From contig NZ_BMXP01000003.1 in NCBI RefSeq assembly GCF_014651815.1, forward strand, positions 248,001-312,000: a stretch of DNA of 64,000 nt, written 5' to 3'. Numbering within the stretch: position 1 is the first letter of the stretch; each line of letters begins with the position of its first letter. Position numbers and translations under genes: made by a program. Shown here one piece after another: positions 56,317 through 63,228 of the stretch. Below the pieces are notes generated by a model, which did no database searches, was not told where the DNA came from, and saw nothing but the letters and a program-made list of their open reading frames with translations. Origin of the DNA: Alteromonas halophila (GTDB lineage Bacteria > Pseudomonadota > Gammaproteobacteria > Enterobacterales > Alteromonadaceae).

Positions 56317-56715
56317 ATGCCGGTTATTCGTGTTGTACTTATTGCATTGCTGCTAAGCGCCTGTTCCTCGCTGCCTTCCGACCAGGAAGTGGATGAAGCC
56401 AATTACGGCAGCGCGCCCAGCGAATATGAGCTGATTGTTAAAGCCTATTATCAGATGACGGTAAATGAGCCCGGCACCACAAAATATAACGCCATTCACA
56501 AACCAGTGCGCTACTGGTTAGCGAATAAAATGGGCGATACCTATTATGGCTACCTGGTGTGTGCCACGGTCAATACCAAAAACCTGCTCGGTAAATACAG
56601 CGGCTTTCGCCACGATGCCCTGCTCATCCACAATGATCATGTGGTGAAGTATGTTAAAGGCGGTGACTGGTGGGGCGAACAGCTGTGCCCGAATCCATCG
56701 TCGAATGCGCAATAG
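56317..56715 (+). CDS. Predicted small lipoprotein, unknown
   Basis: 132 residues. The N-terminal helix and lipobox LLLSACSS mark Cys16 as the lipidation site. The mature part has ELIVKAYYQMTVNEPGTTKY and ends in WGEQLCPNPSSNAQ; two Cys remain for a possible disulfide. GGGGA lies before the ATG. Function unknown. Its own short transcript is likely, since both neighbours are separate. Confidence 0.72.
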   Translation: MPVIRVVLIALLLSACSSLPSDQEVDEANYGSAPSEYELIVKAYYQMTVNEPGTTKYNAIHKPVRYWLANKMGDTYYGYLVCATVNTKNLLGKYSGFRHDALLIHNDHVVKYVKGGDWWGEQLCPNPSSNAQ

Positions 56716-56812
56716 CGTTTCACACCAAGGGCTCCTTCAGAACCACACTGTGCGTTTAGGAGAAGGCTTACTGCCCTCACTCGATAGCATTGAGAAGTAC
56801 AAGGAAATATAG

Positions 56813-57310
56813 ATGTCGACGGTTTTATCCATCAGCAACAAGTTACTGAGCATCAGAGGACGTATGTCCATTGGTGATGAAAACGGACATACGGTCTATG
56901 ACGCAAGCGGGCAGATTGCTTTTAACCCCACCTGGACATTAAACAAGGGCAATGAACAGCTTGCAACAGTGAAAAGAAAACTATTGGCCTGGGTGCCCAC
57001 ATGGAATATTTATTCCCGCATCGGCGACTTTTCTATTAAGAGAAAGGTGTTTTCGTGGACACGCACATATCATGTTATCGGCGGTCAGTATGATGGAGCT
57101 AAAATAAAAGGAAACTTCTGGGATCTTAAGTTCCAAATCACTCACAGAAACCAATGTATCGCTTCTGCTCAGGGAGAAATTCTATCACTGCGCGATACCC
57201 ATAGCATTCAGGTGCACAGCAATAATTCTGAGGATGAACTCTTCACCTCGATAGTCATGGTTGTTCTGCATAGGGACAGAGAAGAAGACAGACGCAGCGC
57301 TTCAGACTGA
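56813..57310 (+). CDS. LURP-one-related (LOR) protein
   Basis: A 165-residue protein of the LOR/Tubby-like beta-barrel family. The pattern LSIRGRMSIGDENGHTVYDA, then IKRKVFSWTRTYHVIGGQYD and ISLRDTHSIQV-type strands (ILSLRDTHSIQVHSNNSEDE), and the C-terminal hydrophobic helix (FTSIVMVVLHRD) fit the YxjI-type bacterial members. The role is unclear. This is the last gene of ordinary composition before the AT-rich block. Confidence 0.75.
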   Translation: MSTVLSISNKLLSIRGRMSIGDENGHTVYDASGQIAFNPTWTLNKGNEQLATVKRKLLAWVPTWNIYSRIGDFSIKRKVFSWTRTYHVIGGQYDGAKIKGNFWDLKFQITHRNQCIASAQGEILSLRDTHSIQVHSNNSEDELFTSIVMVVLHRDREEDRRSASD

Positions 57311-57663
57311 TGTGTGCCACTGACCTTTTTCTCAAGGACCGTCACTTCGCTGAATTAGGCAGCAGGATTCACTGAAGGCAAGCTATGCCTCTTCCATTAG
57401 CAGATTTTGCTGATAAGCATAGCGTCGTATCAATAGGCTAGTGCACTACCGGATAGCGTGAGCGATTGTCGTCAGGGCGTGAGCGTATCAGCCTGACGAG
57501 GCGGGCAAGAGAAGGACTAACAGTTGATGTTTACATAATAGGTCATGAGCTGAACTCCTGATACCTCTTCGTCCTGTTGCAATAGTCCGCTATCGCAAGG
57601 AAGTGTCTAGCCGGGTAGTTAGGCACCAACATAATATCGGCCGCCCCACCACCCTGTAGCGGC
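57311..57663. other. Gene-free junction before AT-rich block
   Basis: About 350 bases with no convincing frame. It contains one short inverted repeat CGTCAGG / CCTGACG (about 57473-57502) and two nearby copies of CGTGAGCG, but no recognisable transposase or tRNA gene. It marks the change from the GC-richer left side to the AT-richer peptide locus and could be a worn insertion-element end or an old integration scar; I cannot tell which. Confidence 0.5.
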
Positions 57664-58785
57664 TTAAATGAACTTAAGGTGTTTGTAGGTGAATTGGCGC
57701 ATCAAGATTGTTGCCAGTATTTGTACTACGCTAGTGGCGACCAGATAATAAACCTGAAAATCGCTGGACATAATTTTACTTGGCAGTGCAAAAATATACG
57801 TCATCGGAAAGAAGCTAAATACATGATAAAAAGGACTGGCGACATAATCTGAGATGGAATAGATGACACCAAACGCGGCCATAGGAAATAAGATGGCAGC
57901 GTTTTTTATCGATGTGGAAGATTTATCAATGAGCACACTAACAAATGCATACAAGTAACACCAGAACACGAAACCCAGCGTAAAGGATACGAATAGGGGA
58001 AACGCTTTTTCGCGTGCAAAAACCAACAACTCCTGATTACTGAAACTAGTAAAGCCGAAGACATCCAGTGCTATGGCGGTGAAGAAAAAATACAATACCA
58101 ACCCTTTCACTGCAATACCAAGTGCCGCTATCACTTTACCGTCCACCCACTCCTGAACTTTCATACTCGACATGTACATCTCAGTGATTTTTTCTTCCTT
58201 CTCGCTGGTAATTCCTTGCAGCAATAAAGAAAAAGCGCTGAGTACACTGATGCAGACCAGAAACATAAAAACGGTAGTTAAAATTCTACTGTTGGACAAA
58301 TCCTGCTCACCATTATTGATGTACTTGATTTCAAACCCTGACTGGATTTGCTTATAGACTTCTGGGTCCAATGAAAACTGTAGCGGAATCAAGGCGTCTG
58401 ACAGCAATTTTGCCAGGAGCATAACATGATTTTTTGCATCAACTTCATCAATAGATACCACATTCAACGTTAACGTTTCACAATCAGAACATTGAACGAT
58501 ATATGCATCTAATTCCTCTTTTTCGAGCATCGATTGTAATTGCGCCTCACTATTACCCTGAACGAGGGTTTTAAGTTGCTCCTCCGATGACAGACGCAAA
58601 TTTTCAGCTTGTAGCTGATCTTGTAAAAGGATACCAACATTGATAGGGGTTTTGTCCTGAATAACCTCGACAGTCCAGACCCGCAAAAATAGAACGATAG
58701 CAATGATACTGAAGCTTATTGCATCACCTTTTATATTAAAGTTGGACATGAATTCAAACTTCGCAAGTGCAAGTGCTCTATCCAT
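57664..58785 (-). CDS. ABC-2 type permease of peptide locus
   Basis: 373 residues with one N-terminal membrane helix, a large outer loop (about 45-165, including a Cys-x-x-Cys at QCSDCETL), then five or so helices (ILTTVFMFLVCISVLSAFSL first). The GITSEKEEKITEMYMSSMK segment after the second helix is the hallmark of NatB-type ABC-2 exporters. It overlaps the ATPase gene by 8 bases, so it is the membrane half of that transporter. In this setting it probably exports or expels the peptide product. It is the last gene of the leftward unit, and no clear terminator follows. Confidence 0.85.
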   Translation of the reverse strand: MDRALALAKFEFMSNFNIKGDAISFSIIAIVLFLRVWTVEVIQDKTPINVGILLQDQLQAENLRLSSEEQLKTLVQGNSEAQLQSMLEKEELDAYIVQCSDCETLTLNVVSIDEVDAKNHVMLLAKLLSDALIPLQFSLDPEVYKQIQSGFEIKYINNGEQDLSNSRILTTVFMFLVCISVLSAFSLLLQGITSEKEEKITEMYMSSMKVQEWVDGKVIAALGIAVKGLVLYFFFTAIALDVFGFTSFSNQELLVFAREKAFPLFVSFTLGFVFWCYLYAFVSVLIDKSSTSIKNAAILFPMAAFGVIYSISDYVASPFYHVFSFFPMTYIFALPSKIMSSDFQVYYLVATSVVQILATILMRQFTYKHLKFI

Positions 58786-59683
58786 GACTGCGCTCCTTTA
58801 TCACCGTGGCGTGAATGTAGTGTTCACGCAGATTCATAAATTTACCGTAGTAAACCTGTATGTCCTGTCGACACCAAGCGTCGAAAAGTGAAGCCTTCTG
58901 CTCTGCAGTAACCTCGTTCTCAGGAACGCTAAAAACATTGTTATCACTTTCAAAATGTTTCAAAAAGTCGAGTTCTGGTGAAGTGGTATGTAACCGAACT
59001 GACATGAGTTTCCCAGGATTAGAATGCGCCACATCGAACTGTTCCAAGCGCCCGTCATCCATCAAAAATGTCTGGTCACACATACGCTCCACCAATTCCA
59101 GCTGATGTGCACTTAAGACAATCAATGCGCCCTTTTGCTTTCGCTCTTGCAGTAAATTGATGACTAACTCCTGATTGCCAGGGTCCAAACCGGAAAACGG
59201 CTCATCAAATACGATGAAAATTGGCTCGTGCATCAAGCAACAAGCAAGTTGAAGCTTTTGTTTATTACCTTTGGACAAAGACTTAAGCTTTGTATTTCGG
59301 TATTGCTCCAATTCTGCTTTTACGAGCCACTTTTCTATCAATACCTTACATTCTTCGCCTTTCTTTCCTCGAAGTTCCAACCAGAGTTTTAAGATATCAA
59401 CGACTTTACCTGAGGACGGTAAGCTCCTTTCTTCGGGCAAAAAGCCAACATCAAATTTGGAATTAATGTCTTGGCCATTCACATGCAACGTAAACTGACC
59501 GTCGTAATCACCATCGATTTGAGCCAAAATGCGCAGGAGGGTTGACTTCCCAGCCCCATTTATACCAACAATGCCAACCAAACTGCCTTCTGAACTGTGT
59601 ACGTCCAATGACAAGTCTTTGAGCACATGCTTGTCTCCGTACTTTTTATTGAGACCTGAGATTTTTAGCATATTTCCAGTCAT
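58778..59683 (-). CDS. ABC transporter ATPase of peptide locus
   Basis: 301-residue ATPase. Walker A is GINGAGKST (about 40-48), the signature loop is LSKGNKQKLQLACC, Walker B is IFIVFDEPFSGLD, and the switch His is in VLSAHQLELVERM. The stop-start overlap with the gene before (ATGA, 4 bases) and the 8-base overlap with the permease show a tightly coupled operon. Its C-terminal part (about 230-301) is an extra domain found in NatA/CcmA-like exporters. Confidence 0.92.
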   Translation of the reverse strand: MTGNMLKISGLNKKYGDKHVLKDLSLDVHSSEGSLVGIVGINGAGKSTLLRILAQIDGDYDGQFTLHVNGQDINSKFDVGFLPEERSLPSSGKVVDILKLWLELRGKKGEECKVLIEKWLVKAELEQYRNTKLKSLSKGNKQKLQLACCLMHEPIFIVFDEPFSGLDPGNQELVINLLQERKQKGALIVLSAHQLELVERMCDQTFLMDDGRLEQFDVAHSNPGKLMSVRLHTTSPELDFLKHFESDNNVFSVPENEVTAEQKASLFDAWCRQDIQVYYGKFMNLREHYIHATVIKERSHG

Positions 59684-60588
59684 GCGAGCGATTCCAATTT
59701 TAGCAGACGTGTTTTAATGTTTTTCTGTACAAACACAGAACGGTCCCGCGCATAACGTTCGTAATGCCCGATGATATCTTCCAGCGTATCTTGCTTTTTA
59801 CTCATCGCGTCAATTGCATTGAGCCGGACGCGCTCAATAAGATGATTGTTGGCAATATGGTCAACAACATCATAACTCGAATCGTCGCCAGCAATGACAG
59901 CCACATCGAACAAAGCTTTTGTCCCATTGTTGTTGATAATGGATTTGATTTTGCGGTTTTCGGTATCAAACGAGTACTGATCAAGCATTGGGTTTGAAAT
60001 GGAGTTCTCCATAATATTCAAAGAAATCGAGTACTCATCAGCAGGAAGTTGGTCATGCACATCTAAATGTGCCCTGTAAAGCATGACCTTACCTTCTTGA
60101 AGGTTGCTCCTTTCAACGAACTTAAGATTTACCGATTCACCTGGGTAACCAATAACCTTGTCATAGTCGTACTCATAATAGTCACTCCAATAGCCCGAAC
60201 CGATGTAGCCTACGGTCAGAAAATTGAAATTGTGATCATGCGGCTTATGGTAAAAGAAAGCATCCTCACCATTGATCAGCGTCAGATAGTCCTTTTTGGA
60301 TGGCCACACGTTTGCTCTGACGAAGAACTTACTACCTTCTGAAGGGGCATGAAGCAATATCACTTGAGAAGAGTAGGTATTGTCCTTCTGAAATTCAGAG
60401 TAATTCTTAATTTCATTGGCAATATATTGTCCAAGGAAATGTTTATTATTTGACAATGCCTTCAAGTCCGGGGCTGCAGCTAACAATGACTCTTGGTCAG
60501 ATGGATCAACTTTGTTCTCATATAGTCGATCTACAAATTCTTGCAGCTCGATGATTTCATGTGTCTTGCAATCAACTGTTAACGGCAT
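59680..60588 (-). CDS. Cupin-like putative metalloenzyme with HEAT-like tail
   Basis: I chose the ATG at 60588, because GGAGAG stands 4 bases before it; an upstream start at 60609 has no ribosome binding site. That gives 302 residues. The middle has a cupin-like metal pattern: FYHKPHDHNFNFLTVGYIGS with His114, His117 and His119, and LYRAHLDVHDQLP with His174 and His178. Aromatic GYWSDYYEYDYDK follows the first motif. The C-terminal 80 residues (VVDHIANNHLIERVRLNAID) look like HEAT-type helices. The upstream gene overlaps by 17 bases. Probably an Fe/2-oxoglutarate-type or other cupin oxygenase acting on the peptides; the class is unrecognised, so this is inference. Confidence 0.6.
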   Translation of the reverse strand: MPLTVDCKTHEIIELQEFVDRLYENKVDPSDQESLLAAAPDLKALSNNKHFLGQYIANEIKNYSEFQKDNTYSSQVILLHAPSEGSKFFVRANVWPSKKDYLTLINGEDAFFYHKPHDHNFNFLTVGYIGSGYWSDYYEYDYDKVIGYPGESVNLKFVERSNLQEGKVMLYRAHLDVHDQLPADEYSISLNIMENSISNPMLDQYSFDTENRKIKSIINNNGTKALFDVAVIAGDDSSYDVVDHIANNHLIERVRLNAIDAMSKKQDTLEDIIGHYERYARDRSVFVQKNIKTRLLKLESLA

Positions 60589-61579
60589 ACTTCTCTCCAT
60601 AGAACTCATTCAGGCACCGAATTGAAGCTTCGCGTATCTGTGCACTAGTATCATTTGTGAGTTGCTCGAAAACCGTTTTGGCTTTCTCTGCGTCGTTTAA
60701 AAAAATTTCCCGGGCAACTTGCCATCGCACATACAGATTTTCACTTTCCAACAATGGCTTGAGTAGATCACAGGTGCCTTTCACATTTAACATCCGCAGC
60801 ATGACAGAAGCCATTTGTATCCGTGAGGACAATCCGTCGGCATGAACGGAGCCAACCAGCCGGGATGTTGCAATATCGTATTGAGGCTTGACCAACATTG
60901 TATGCTTCGTCTCAGTGATAGAGATAAAGACAGACGGTAAGTCGCATGTCGCAAAAGTAATTCCATCCTGGCCTTTTCTTACAGACATAATAGTGCCCGA
61001 TGAGTACGTCCGAGTATCAATGACCCCACTAAACTGCTCAGGCGCCCCATGCTCATCACTGAATTTTTCGTGCAGTGTATATTTCGACACTGAACCGCTG
61101 CCACTAAGACATTGAATAACCAAGTCATTTGCCTGAATCGTGATACCCTTTTTGGTTCGCCGCTGTTTATGGGCTTTGAGGTTGAATTTGTCCAACACAA
61201 ACAGCATGACCTCGATGTTCTTGCCTTTGTATAAGTAAATACCAGACGTCGCGCTCTCATCCGTCGTAAACACTGGAGGCTGATATATCGTCATATCATC
61301 AACGGCTTCGACTTCCTGGTGTATTCTGGATGTCATTGCTGCTACATCCTGCAGTGTAATGTTATCCAGTGCGGTGCTACATATGCTCTCAAACGAGCCT
61401 ATGCTCCTCTGACTGATTGATAGATCCAGATCAACGAAAGCAGCCATGAATTCACGATTTTTCACTTCGTCAGTCAAGCTTATATTGTTTTCATACAATT
61501 CCCGCAAAGCGCGTTGCGATGCCGGGTCATTGATTATCGCCTTATAGCCTTGTAAATTCTTCACAATGCTGAACTCCAT
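60572..61579 (-). CDS. HEAT-repeat/cupin-like partner without metal ligands
   Basis: 335 residues, arranged like the gene after it: a helical N-terminal part (1-95), a central beta-rich domain (about 100-240; GIYLYKGKNIEVMLFVLDKF), and two HEAT-type repeats (about 252-328; VRWQVAREIFLNDAEKAKTV, QIREASIRCLNEFYGEK). The central part has none of the clustered His residues of its partner, so it may be a substrate-binding, non-catalytic subunit. The start at 61579 has no ribosome binding site, but a GTG six codons in is preceded by GGAG at 9 bases; either may be used. It follows the peptide genes by 178 bases. Confidence 0.6.
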   Translation of the reverse strand: MEFSIVKNLQGYKAIINDPASQRALRELYENNISLTDEVKNREFMAAFVDLDLSISQRSIGSFESICSTALDNITLQDVAAMTSRIHQEVEAVDDMTIYQPPVFTTDESATSGIYLYKGKNIEVMLFVLDKFNLKAHKQRRTKKGITIQANDLVIQCLSGSGSVSKYTLHEKFSDEHGAPEQFSGVIDTRTYSSGTIMSVRKGQDGITFATCDLPSVFISITETKHTMLVKPQYDIATSRLVGSVHADGLSSRIQMASVMLRMLNVKGTCDLLKPLLESENLYVRWQVAREIFLNDAEKAKTVFEQLTNDTSAQIREASIRCLNEFYGEKYAVNS

Positions 61580-61585
61580 TCAAAT

Positions 61586-61612
61586 CATGGCCATAAAACA
61601 ACCATGGCCATG
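61586..61612 (-). other. Hairpin just before HEAT/cupin gene
   Basis: CATGGCCAT (61586-61594) and ATGGCCATG (61604-61612) form a perfect 9-bp stem with a 9-base loop. There is no U-tract after it. It is 6 bases from the start of the HEAT/cupin gene, so it could limit translation or mark an RNA processing site that makes the peptide message more abundant than the enzyme message. Confidence 0.55.
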
Positions 61613-61726
61613 TCCAAAATTTACGAAATGCTCTTACCAATGAACACACCGGAGACTATGGCCTTTTTACCTTAATGCGTCCTCTGCATTCCCTTGGTTT
61701 CGAGCTATGTAAATTACCGGGGAAAA

Positions 61727-61775
61727 TATCTTAATTAAGTTATTAAGATACGCCCGGTTACAGCTTATTAAGATA
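61727..61775 (-). repeat. Direct and inverted AT-rich repeats at end of peptide gene
   Basis: The word TTATTAAGATA (plus strand) occurs at 61740-61750 and 61765-61775, 25 bases apart. The second copy covers the last codons of the second peptide gene (TATCTTAAT, coding Tyr-Leu-Asn). The first copy is also one arm of an inverted repeat, TATCTTAAT / ATTAAGATA (61727-61750), a 9-bp stem with a 6-base loop. This hairpin lies directly after the peptide genes and could stabilise the message or partly terminate it. Confidence 0.65.
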
Positions 61776-61883
61776 GGTCCCGATGACAACACCTACGGCG
61801 AAGCACGGCGGCCCACCAACTTCGCAATAGCCTGCACGGTGTGACAAGCTGACTTCGTTGGCTAGCATTGGAATATAAGACAT
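61758..61883 (-). CDS. Candidate precursor peptide B (41 residues)
   Basis: ATG at 61883 with AAGGAG (61895-61890), overlapping the stop of the peptide A gene. The product begins MSYIPMLANEVSLSHRAG and continues YCEVGGPPCFAVGVVIGTYL with NKL at the end. It has two Cys (20 and 27), a Gly-Gly at 23-24, and a hydrophobic C-terminal half. The Gly-Gly could be a leader cut, giving an 17-residue core of PPCFAVGVVIGTYLNKL. No match to a known bacteriocin. The strong ribosome binding site, the tight link to peptide A (10-base gap) and the following enzyme and transporter genes argue for a real gene. Confidence 0.6.
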   Translation of the reverse strand: MSYIPMLANEVSLSHRAGYCEVGGPPCFAVGVVIGTYLNKL

Positions 61884-61893
61884 ATTGCTCTCC

Positions 61894-62016
61894 TTATTTA
61901 ATTTCTGGGCCAAAAGCCACAACGATTGCAACTACTACAGTTACCGGCTCCAGAACACTATCAATTTGCGATGCATTGGTTGGTTCATTGCGTAACATTA
62001 ATGCATTTGATTTCAT
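61894..62016 (-). CDS. Candidate precursor peptide A (40 residues)
   Basis: ATG at 62016 with AAGGAG (62028-62023) 6 bases upstream, an ideal site. The first part, MKSNALMLRNEPTNASQIDS, is polar and leader-like; the second, VLEPVTVVVAIVVAFGPEIK, is rich in Val and Ala with no Cys or aromatic cluster apart from Phe. This leader-plus-hydrophobic-core layout is like that of small ribosomally made peptides modified by dedicated enzymes. No known class recognised. It is the first gene of the leftward unit, about 100 bases after the candidate promoter at 62121-62151. Confidence 0.62.
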   Translation of the reverse strand: MKSNALMLRNEPTNASQIDSVLEPVTVVVAIVVAFGPEIK

Positions 62017-62120
62017 GATTTTCTCCTTATCACTAATTTTATATTTTTATCGACATCGTCAAAATGAAATAACCAATTCAACATGAACGCAATCATCGGC
62101 GCTCAAAATATCGACAATAA

Positions 62121-62151
62121 TAGATAAAACACAGCTCATTGAAACCGTCAA
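62121..62151 (-). promoter_or_regulatory. Candidate promoter of peptide operon
   Basis: On the minus strand TTGACG (62151-62146) is a 5-of-6 match to the -35 element. A -10-like TTATCT (62127-62122) follows at 18 bases, or TATCTA at 19. The leader to the first peptide gene would be about 100 bases and is AT-rich. Confidence 0.4.
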
Positions 62152-62475
62152 TAAGTTTAATAAATTTTTTTTAAACAAACCTCAAAACAAAAGATTAAAA
62201 CTTTAATTATCAACAAGTTGAAAAAAAACAAAAAGATCAATCATACATAAAATTATAATTTTTAACGCTAAACACCTCTTTAAAACCACTCATCACCAAA
62301 TTCAACCAATCATCACTTTTTTAAACATCTTTCGAGCTGATCTCTACATATAATAATTGAACTGTATAAAAGGAATTATTATTGAGACGTGCCAGAAACA
62401 TTTTTTCACCTTACTAAAAAGCACGCTGATTGAAGTATTATGTAATAATAAATCCCCAGACTTTGGAGAACCGTG
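62152..62475. other. AT-rich divergent intergenic region
   Basis: Gene-free, very AT-rich, with runs of A and T (for example around 62160-62240). It separates the leftward peptide unit from the rightward Yip1/adaptor unit and must hold control signals for both. I looked for further short peptide genes with ribosome binding sites on both strands and found none longer than about 15 codons. Possible curved DNA or nucleoid-protein silencing site. Confidence 0.55.
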
Positions 62476-63168
62476 ATGGCACTATCGATTGGGAATTCTT
62501 TGCTGAACATTTATGTGGCACCGACCACATTGTTTGACACTTTGAAAAGCGAGCGTGGACGTTCTCTACTCCCTCTGTTTCTTATCATCGCCATCAGCTT
62601 TGCCAGCATCCTGTACTTCTATTCAGGAATGAGCACGGAGTGGCTAGTTGAACAACAAATGTTGCAAGCTCAAGATACATCTCCTGCCGAGATGGAGCAG
62701 ATGCGCGTTTTTATAGAAGAGAGTGCCTCAGGACTTGGTTGGATGGGGGCTGTTTTCAACGTCATTTATACCCTCATTATGATCTCGGCCTTGTCCGGTT
62801 ACTTTAAGCTACTCAGTTACAAGCAGCCCCAGTATCGATACGTCGACTGGTTCAGGTTTACCGTTTGGACGCAAATGCCGACTGTTATCTACATGCTAGG
62901 GTTCATGGCGTTAATCGCTACGTCTAACACTGCTGACCTACCACTGAACTTGCTCAACTATGCTTCTTTGAACCAGGTAGCGCTGCATCTCCCCTTCGGA
63001 CATGGTTTGTTTACCTGGGCAGAAACACTCAACCTGTTTTTTATTTGGAGTATAGCGCTGTCAGCACTTGGCCTTCATAGCTGGTTGCAATTGTCGCTAT
63101 TACGCAGTGCAGTCCTGGCGGCCTTCCCCTATATTGCTACATTTACCGTGTGGGCGCTCTTAGCTTAA
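62476..63168 (+). CDS. Yip1-family membrane protein
   Basis: 230 residues from the ATG at 62476 with GGAG 7 bases upstream (an overlapping GTG at 62473 is the alternative). It has about five membrane helices: LLPLFLIIAISFASILYFYS, then GAVFNVIYTLIMISALSGYF, and others to the end (AAFPYIATFTVWALLA). The start NIYVAPTTLFDTLKSERG is the typical Yip1 entry motif. Such proteins accompany MacA-type adaptors and ABC exporters in several peptide loci. It is 60 bases before the adaptor gene. Confidence 0.82.
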   Translation: MALSIGNSLLNIYVAPTTLFDTLKSERGRSLLPLFLIIAISFASILYFYSGMSTEWLVEQQMLQAQDTSPAEMEQMRVFIEESASGLGWMGAVFNVIYTLIMISALSGYFKLLSYKQPQYRYVDWFRFTVWTQMPTVIYMLGFMALIATSNTADLPLNLLNYASLNQVALHLPFGHGLFTWAETLNLFFIWSIALSALGLHSWLQLSLLRSAVLAAFPYIATFTVWALLA

Positions 63169-63228
63169 TCACGTTTCGGTAACGTAAGACCAACAAGCCC
63201 ATCCAACTCAACCAGCGGAGAAGTTTTT

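Noticed and set aside
57311..57663. Insertion sequence or tRNA attachment site
   Set aside because: No transposase frame, no tRNA fold and only one short inverted repeat could be seen.
57664..62016. Lanthipeptide, thiopeptide or radical-SAM peptide cluster
   Set aside because: No LanB/LanC/LanM, YcaO or radical-SAM (CxxxCxxC) protein is present, so the locus was not assigned to these classes.
61868..62086. 72-codon plus-strand frame over the peptide A gene
   Set aside because: It is the opposite strand of the peptide gene, without a ribosome binding site.
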